A stretch of 64,000 nucleotides of DNA, from assembly GCF_018873765.1 (NCBI RefSeq), contig NC_057922.1, forward strand, positions 64,628,755 to 64,692,754. Reading direction: 5' to 3'. The stretch comes from Telopea speciosissima (lineage: Eukaryota > Streptophyta > Magnoliopsida > Proteales > Proteaceae). The notes under the pieces are model-generated. The model saw only the letters and a list, made by a program, of their open reading frames with translations. It had not been told where the DNA came from and made no database searches. Every line of letters starts with the position of its first letter. Position 1 is the stretch's first letter. The position numbers and the translations under genes are program-made. This document shows positions 58,001 through 64,000 of the stretch, in pieces.

Positions 58001-61000
58001 GAACCCAAATGTAGATAATCGGATTGTGAGAAACTGATGGAAGAATCCTGTGGCGAATTAGGAGAGTGGAAATGGGATTGTTGGAGGGGGGAGGGATAAA
58101 GAGCCAACTCATTGGTCCAACGCAATATATTTTGCAGAACCTGTTGTGGGTTTAGAGGTTGCTTAGAGAAATGAACTTGATTCCTATGGATCCACACAAA
58201 ATACAGGGTAATGCATATGATGCTCAGAATATGTGAGTCAGGAGGCCAAGACTCAATACAGTTATTGAAAAAACTTTGTATAGCATCAGTTGTGGTAGTA
58301 CCAGTGAAACCCTCAGTTCGGAAGCCAAGAGGCCCCACATCCCAGATTCGTTTGGTAATGGCACATGAAAAGAAAAGATGCCACAATGTTTCAGATTCAG
58401 AAGAGCAGAATGGACACCAATTGGGCAGTTTATCATTCCAAGCTAAATTGGACAGAGTAGGGATCCCATCGTGAATCACCCTCCAAGCAAATAGAGTGAA
58501 TTTGGGGGGAATCTTTAGCCCCCATAGTTTCGTCCAAATTTTTTTGGGTAAGCTAGGTGTGGTGTGGTTTGATTGGTATGCTAGCATAGCAGCCATTTTT
58601 TTGGTGGTCAAGGAGCCCGATTTTGTGAGGGGAGAGAACAAATGATCCCTAAATGGGTTAACCGAAAGTTTAATGGAGAGAATGGAAGCACATATAGATG
58701 GTGGAAAAATAGAAGCAAATAAGGGTCTATTCCATTCCCTATTAATTAGGAGGTCATGCACTGTACCAAATGATGGGTTTACAGGCATCAATTGGTTTAG
58801 AGAGGTGAATCGTTGAGAATTAATGCCCCCAATTGGGATCCAGGGTTCCTCCCAGAGGTTAATTGAGGAACCGGTACCAACCCTCCATCGTACACACCCT
58901 CGTAAGATTGGAACAACCGAACGTATGCTGTTCCATGTCCAAGAACCACGTTTAAGTGGTGTCAAAGGATCGAGGAGGGAAACCTTAGCAAAATATTTAC
59001 CTTTAAGCAGACGAGCCCATAAGGACTGTGGTTCAGTGAAGAGACGCCATCCCAACTTAAGAATCAAAGCCTGGTTATGGTTCCAATGAGTTCGGATCCC
59101 AAGCCCACCCGATTCCTTTGGTTTACAAATCGAATTCCAGGAAATGAGTGACAAGGGTTTACCTGTAGAAGCCCCAGAATGGAAAATTTTTGAACTGAAA
59201 GAATCCAACTTGGTGCAAACAGATTTAGGGAAGAGGAAACATGACATGTGATAGGTTGGAATGGAGTGGAGCACTGATTTGATAAGAGTTAACCGTCCAG
59301 CTTGGGAGAGAAACTTCCCTTTCCAGGTGGATAATTTATTGTGGATTCTTGTGATAATGGGGGATAGAGCAATTGTCTTAGAGCGGCCCGGAAACAATGA
59401 GGTGCCCAAGTATTTAGAATCCAGTCCCATTTCCTTTATATCAAGGGCCTTACAAATCTTCTTCCTGAGATTAGGGTGTGTGTTTTTGCTAAACATGACA
59501 CTGCTCTTATTTAAGTTGAGTTCCTGGCCAGACAGGGATTCAAAGAGATTTAACACAGCTTTAGTAGTATGAACGTCAGACAAAGTTGCCCGACAGAAAA
59601 GCATGGTGTCATCAGCGAAGAACAGATGAGTGATTTCAGGCCCACCCCTAGATATTTTGATGCCTTTGAATAGATTTAGGTCTCTATAAGTATGCAGTAA
59701 GCGTGATAGGCATTCCATGGTCAGAATAAAAAGGTAGGGGCTAAGCGGGCATCCCTGTCGCAGTCCACGCGTTGGTTCAAAGAAATCAAAGGCGCTACCA
59801 TGGAGTTTAATAGAAAAGGAACAATGCAAGAGAGCAGACAACAGGTGATTCCAATGTGGCTCAAACCCCAAGAATCGAAAAAAGTGCCAAAAGAAAACTC
59901 CATTCAACCCTATCATATGCCTTAGACATATCAAGCTTTAAAGCTAGAAACCCAGTCTTGCCTGTACGTTTCTGCCGTAGAAAATGGAATATTTCCTGGG
60001 CAATGATAAAATTGTCAGTGATTTGGTGGCCTTTAACAAAGGCAGATTGGGTAGGGGAGATAAAGAGTGGAAGAATAGCTCGCAGCCTGGTGGCAAGTAT
60101 TTTAGTAATAACCTTGTAGGATACATTGCAGAGACTAATTGGACGATACTCCTCAACTTTGTTACTGGATCCACTTTTGGGAATTAAAGCAATGAGAGTG
60201 TGGTTAATTCCATGTGGAAGGGTTCCTTCACTGAAAAACCGGTGGACAAAGTGAAGTAAATCAGTCTTAATGATATCCCAACAGGCATGATAGAACCCGG
60301 CCGATAAGCCATCAAAACCAGGCGCCTTGAAAGCTCCAATACTGAAAACAGCCATCTTTATTTCATCAAGTGTGGGAATTGCAGTTAGGGGAATAAGTGT
60401 AGGTGATTGCGGGAGTGGTGCAAAAAGACATTCAACAAACGAGGGATCAAGGGGGTCAGAGGTAGTCATAATGGATTGGAAATGGGAAGCAAAAACCCGT
60501 GCCATGGCTGGTGGGTTGGTAATAGTGTGGCCGGCAGAGTCAATGATAGAAGTGATCCGATTAGAACGAAGATTATGATTTGCCACAGCATGGAAAAATT
60601 TTGTATTCCTATCACCCTGTAACACATAATTTTCCCTAGACTTTTGGAACTAAAAGACTTCCTCCGCATTGAGGAGTCTCGCAAGGTTGGAATAAGCTTC
60701 ATTGAGCTGCTATAAGGTCTCAGCAGAAGGTGAAAGAGCTTCAAGAACAGAAATTTTGGTAGTAAAATCTGATTTCAGGTTTTCAAGTCGGCCAAACACA
60801 TCCGTGTTCCATTTTCTCAAAAAGTGTGTCATAGCATTTAGTTTGATCATTAAATTGGGGGAAGAACGGGAATCCCAAGTCTTTGAAATAAATTGATAAA
60901 AATGAGGGTGCGAGATCCATGCTGCCTGAAAGTGAAAGAGTTTTTTAAAAGAGTGACAAGGGGGGTTAGTGTCTATCAGAATTGGATTATGATCAGACCC

Positions 61001-63781
61001 CAAAGCCGGCAAAATATGAAGAGTTGTGAATGGGTAGATGGTCGTCCAGGTTTTATGTATGAGGCATCTGTCCAGGTGCTCCAAGATACAGTTAGGGGGC
61101 TTACGGTTATTGTGCCAAGTGAACCATTTAGACATCGGTCTTACTTCCTCAAAACAATGATAAAAAAGAATAGAATTCAGCATAACAGCTGACTGGGATG
61201 GAGAGGTGAAGGGTAGACCACCAAATTTATCCTCAGGGGTGAGAATTTCATTAAAATCCCCAATAAGTGCAAATGGACATGTGATTGATCCCAGGAAGGA
61301 GTTGAGGTTGTTCCAAAAGGTGGTACGAAGGTGGGGGTGGGGGGGGGGGCATATAAGCACACCACACACCAAGAGCATCCTCTAGACATATCAGAAAAAA
61401 ACATAGCAACCATTCTGTCTAGATCAAGAACCTGAGTAATCATAATATCATGGCGCCCCAGCACCCAAAGGCCCCCCCCAAAGCCCCGAGAACCAGTACT
61501 ACATTGAAAAGAAATGGATTTAAAATGTCGTAGGGCTTTCGGGAGTACCAGTTCATCAGGACTCAAAAGTTTGGTTTCACAGAGAAAAACTATATCAGGC
61601 TTATATTTCAACACAACATGTCTAAGATAATTCCGGGTTGATTTAGATTTCAAACCCCTCACATTCCAGCTATATAGCTTCATCGAGGTGCAGTTTTGAA
61701 AGCAAAATTATTAAGAAAAAAACAGCAGCACAACAGAACAGTTGTAAAAATATTTAAAAAATAGGAAAGAGATTTATAAGGATTAAAGAGCAATACCGAA
61801 GTCAATGGAATGTCTGGATCTCCACTGGTCTGGCTGTGTACCGTCTTGTGCCCATCAATATTCTCCAAGATAAGAATAGATCTCTTCTTCTGTGACGACA
61901 CATGGAACTCTTTATCTGACTTTAACTCACAAAGCCATGACTTCAGCTTCGAAGTAAGTTCAGCTGGGGAATCCACAAGTTTGATAATATCTGATGAAAA
62001 ATCCTGCAGGATATTTAATTCTGCCTGGTCTTCCGAATCTAGCCCCTCAAGCCCAGCATCAGCCCTTTTTCTCTTAAAACTTGTGTGTTTCTCCTTGGCA
62101 GGCCTCTTCCCTTTATCTTTTCCCTGTGATTTGCTCCTCCTATACTTAGAACAGCTTGAACCTGATGAAGTGGAGGTGGAAGAAGGCATATTGGAAGATG
62201 AGGTAAGCTGACCAGGTTCTTTCGGAGAGGGGGGATGCAGCGGGGAAGATCCCCCTTCAGATCCAGGGGATACTTTGGAAAATTTCCTCAATGAGTGGTT
62301 AAAGGCCACAGTTACCTTGGGGGGCTGACCACGGCCTCCTTTGTATCTCTTACAGCATGAGTGGCAGCATTTAAATATTTTAACAACAATAGGCTGAGGG
62401 GAGAGGAAAGAAGGAGAGGGGGGGGGGGGGGGAGGTAGTGATCGGGGTGTCAAGCTGGGGAGGAAAAGAAGAAGGTGGGGAAGTAGGATCTGGAGTCGGG
62501 TTAGAGGAGGAAGAGGCAAGGTTCCCCAGACTTCGGAGATGGTCGTGGGTGTGGAAGAGGAGATTTGTGAAAGAGAAAGGATTTGAAATCAGGGTAGGGT
62601 TTGAAGGAGCAATAGGGCCGATTGGGGAGTTGTTTGGATATAAGTTATGAATAAAGGGGGAAGGCCCAGGTGTAGATTGAAGAGGGGAAGGCAGAGTGGA
62701 GGAGGCGTGGGTGCCAAACAGTTGGTTTTGGGTGCAGACAGGAGGGCTGGATATGAACAGGTCCGCAAGTGAAGGAGGCTTCAGGTCCAAAAGCAAGGAA
62801 GAGAGAGGGGTTGGGGAACCAAAGTCAAGTAAGGGTTCAACGGATGAGGTGGTTTCCTCATCCAAGTGGCCAATCTCAGGTGTCCAACGTGGTACAGTAG
62901 GGTCCACAGAGATATTGGGCAGGGAGTGTACTATGGGTGGCAATTCAGAGAAAACGTCCGGCCCAGGGATAGGTAACCCTGGGGGAGAGCAAGAAGTCGT
63001 GGTACAGGTAACAGTCCTGGAGGCCTGTAGAGTCTCCTCGGAAGTAGGCACCGGTGTGGTAGAGGTCAGGGTCACAGCCACTGGCGTGGGGACAACAATT
63101 TGCTTGATGGGAGGGGAGAGAACATGAGCCTCCTGAGTGGCAGGGTTTTCAGGAAACAGGTCGAGGATTCGTCGATCCTCAGTGGTAAGTGGGGTGTGCT
63201 TCGATGCCTTCCATCCTCAGTGGTAAGTGGTAACTTAAAACATTTTAAATAGCTGAGATTCCTAATTAACCAATAGGATATAAGATCCTACTAGCCAATA
63301 GGAACACTTCACTTAGACTAGACCAACTTAAATTGAACCAATTGGATGCAACCAATTTGAACCGGTTCAATCAAAAACATAAAAATAAAACTAAGTATAG
63401 AACTAATCTAAGGCTCCTACTATGACCCTATGCCTAGGGTGGCTTCTTCAACTCGAGGAGGCTTGGATCTACATCACTAAGAGGACTGTACACTTCTTTC
63501 TATGGCCGGTATTGAAACTGTTATTTTGAAATTACCAAGATTGTTAGATAATGAGATGGTGTTGATGTTGATGATACTCACTTGTGTTGCACATTGATGA
63601 AGTGATGTATTATATGGAGATGAGATATCCCCCCTGGTGGGAATATCGAGGTTTTAGTTTTTCATTGTTGTTATGTTCATCCTAATGCATAGTTTATTGT
63701 AAAAAATTTGATGTTTCAATCAAATGAAACAGGAATCAGAAGACATTTCGTCCCAAAAAGAGTACTCCGTCAGGAAGTAAG
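55005..63781 (+). CDS. MOB1: MOB kinase activator 1-like gene, first two coding exons (3'-partial)
   Basis: Exon 1 (55005-55030) encodes MSLFGLGS plus two bases of the next codon, then a GT donor. Exon 2 (63733-63781), after an AAACAG acceptor, completes Arg and encodes NQKTFRPKKSTPSGSK, then GT. Together they reproduce the invariant N-terminus of plant MOB1 proteins, which in Arabidopsis begin MSLFGLG and continue with a TFRPKKS motif. MOB1 binds and activates NDR/LATS-type kinases and acts in cell proliferation, cytokinesis and organ growth. The remaining exons lie beyond the right edge. Intron 1 is 8,702 bp and full of transposons. The exons are too short to find by frame length; the call rests on the matching phase and peptide. 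Confidence 0.88.
55031..56524 (+). other. 5' part of MOB1-like intron 1
   Basis: Ordinary T-rich plant intron sequence with a CT-rich start (CTCTCTCTCTC at about 55041). No gene or clear transposon is seen. Open frames here are short and without domains. Confidence 0.6.
56525..57159. repeat. AGGGTT-rich module (third copy of the 40-41 kb family)
   Basis: Read on the other strand it matches modules 0 and 1: TGGCTCCTAGTGGAT, TAGGACTACATTA, repeated AAACCCTAA and AAACCCGAAACCC words. It lies directly before a gypsy-like LTR starting at 57160, so here it occupies the internal end of that retroelement. It is non-coding despite an open frame near 56920-57162. Confidence 0.7.
57553..60625 (-). pseudogene. 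LINE reverse transcriptase and RNase H, one frameshift
   Basis: Reverse transcriptase motifs run in order: ALIPKSGSSNKVEEYRPISL, SAFVKGHQITDNF, LALKLDMSKAYDRVEW, GLRQGCPLSPYLF and the catalytic FADDTMLF. Then come a zinc-binding stretch (LWGLKIPPKFTLFAWR, CPFCSSESETLWHLFFSC) and an RNase H domain (ISDGSFCQSTAYGGWGF, EAELRGLQAGL, VWTDSQEM). One frame change at about 59880-59930, in the palm domain, joins 60625-59861 to 59934-57553. Apart from this, 793 residues are open, unusually well kept for a plant LINE. Confidence 0.93.
60626..61683 (-). pseudogene. LINE endonuclease domain, frameshifted
   Basis: It begins MKLYSWNVRGLKSKSTRNYL and has the AP-endonuclease motifs SWNVRGL, CETK, LIGDFNEIL and LGSDHNPI, with catalytic residues present. 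A frame change at the G-run about 61330-61350 splits it into 61683-61177 and 61378-60710. Two TAG codons at about 60712 and 60650 separate it from the polymerase. In an intact element this domain nicks the target DNA strand. Confidence 0.88.
61680..63180 (-). pseudogene. LINE ORF1, 5'-truncated and frameshifted
   Basis: A Pro/Ser/Thr-rich frame runs from about 63180 to 62380, then shifts into the frame 62519-61680 across a homopolymer of about 16 bases (plus-strand G-run at about 62416-62433). The second part has CCHSCCKRYKGG, then a Ser/Lys-rich basic region and a Leu-rich end. The usual DUF4283 and first zinc knuckle are absent because of 5' truncation. The product would be a nucleic-acid chaperone-like protein in an intact element. 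Confidence 0.75.
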
Positions 63782-64000
63782 GTTGGTCATTCTTCTTACT
63801 GATTTATTGTTTATTGCACATATATCACTCTCTCCAAAGTGGGTACAAAATGAACAAATTACAAAATTCCGTTAGATTTTTAAAAAAAATGACATTTTTT
63901 GTATACTAAACTTTGGATCGAATTTTGAGCCGCTTTCTTTTCTCATCTGGACTGTAGTGGTGGGTGCAACATCCTCTGTTTCATTATTATATTTTGTTCA

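Larger units (their letters stand above)
57513..63231 (-). mobile_element. Near-full LINE retrotransposon, antisense to MOB1-like gene
   Basis: A 5.7-kb non-LTR element read on the minus strand, ending in a poly(A) run (plus-strand T-run at about 57513-57526). It is flanked by a perfect 11-bp duplication, AACTTAAAACA, at 57502-57512 and 63232-63242. The order is ORF1 C-terminal part, AP-type endonuclease, reverse transcriptase, zinc-binding segment and RNase H. The 5' end begins inside ORF1 (an open frame reading in from LTTEDRRILDLF), so the N-terminal RNA-binding part is missing. Intact target duplication and few coding lesions indicate a recent insertion. Confidence 0.94.
57160..63476 (+). 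mobile_element. Gypsy-family LTR split by a LINE
   Basis: The LTR starts TGAGGATCAGCAGTAGCTTG at 57160, is interrupted at 57512/63243 and ends GGATCTACATCA at about 63476 (TG...CA). It parallels the LTR at 39641-40138: a SSR-like CAGCAGCAGC, a TTTTCTATTAATAAAGGCC block, and TTGAACCGGTTCAAT followed by AAAAACATAAAAATAAAACT. Excluding the LINE and one target copy, it is roughly 580 bp. No second LTR is seen, so it is the 3' LTR of an incomplete copy. Confidence 0.7.

Noticed and set aside
61680-63127. Host genes on the + strand at 61810-62211 and 62696-63127
   Set aside because: These are antisense shadows of the Pro/Ser-rich LINE ORF1.

Overview
This is a stretch of flowering-plant nuclear genome. 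It holds spliced genes with GT-AG introns, a plant-specific WEB-family gene, germin-like genes, TATA boxes at plant-typical spacing, and many plant transposons (Ty1/copia, Ty3/gypsy chromovirus, LINE, hAT, Mutator-like). Gene content fits a dicot or other broad-leaved angiosperm; the sequence alone does not fix the species.

Layout. (1) 1-12.2 kb, + strand: 16 exons of an FBL15/SLOMO-like F-box leucine-rich-repeat gene, with its first exon(s) beyond the left edge. One intron is 3.6 kb and carries a hAT MITE. (2) 13-21.7 kb: two intronless germin-like protein genes on the + strand, in an old tandem duplication of about 2.4 kb. The second copy was later split by a Mutator-type MITE and a 1.7-kb insertion that includes a nine-copy satellite-like array in its upstream region. 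(3) 22-24.4 kb: nested hAT elements and a GC-rich foldback element. (4) 25.4-28.9 kb, - strand: a complete three-coding-exon WEB1-like coiled-coil gene. (5) 29.5-41.4 kb: a transposon nest (hAT in Copia in Copia, then a long-TIR Mutator-like element, then rearranged gypsy LTR pieces and CCCTAA-rich modules). (6) 41.4-54.9 kb: intergenic or intronic sequence with MITEs, LINE remnants and a CpG-rich segment at 45.8-46.1 kb that could be the far-upstream untranslated exon of the WEB1-like gene. (7) 55.0-64 kb, + strand: the first two tiny coding exons of a MOB1 kinase-activator gene, separated by an 8.7-kb intron. That intron contains a gypsy LTR, itself split by an antisense 5.7-kb LINE.

The host genes have unrelated roles: ubiquitin ligase substrate selection, an apoplastic cupin, chloroplast movement and NDR/LATS kinase signalling. 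They do not form a pathway. The main story is how transposons of nearly every plant superfamily, many with perfect target-site duplications, have expanded introns and intergenic DNA while leaving reading frames intact. I found no novel multi-gene system.
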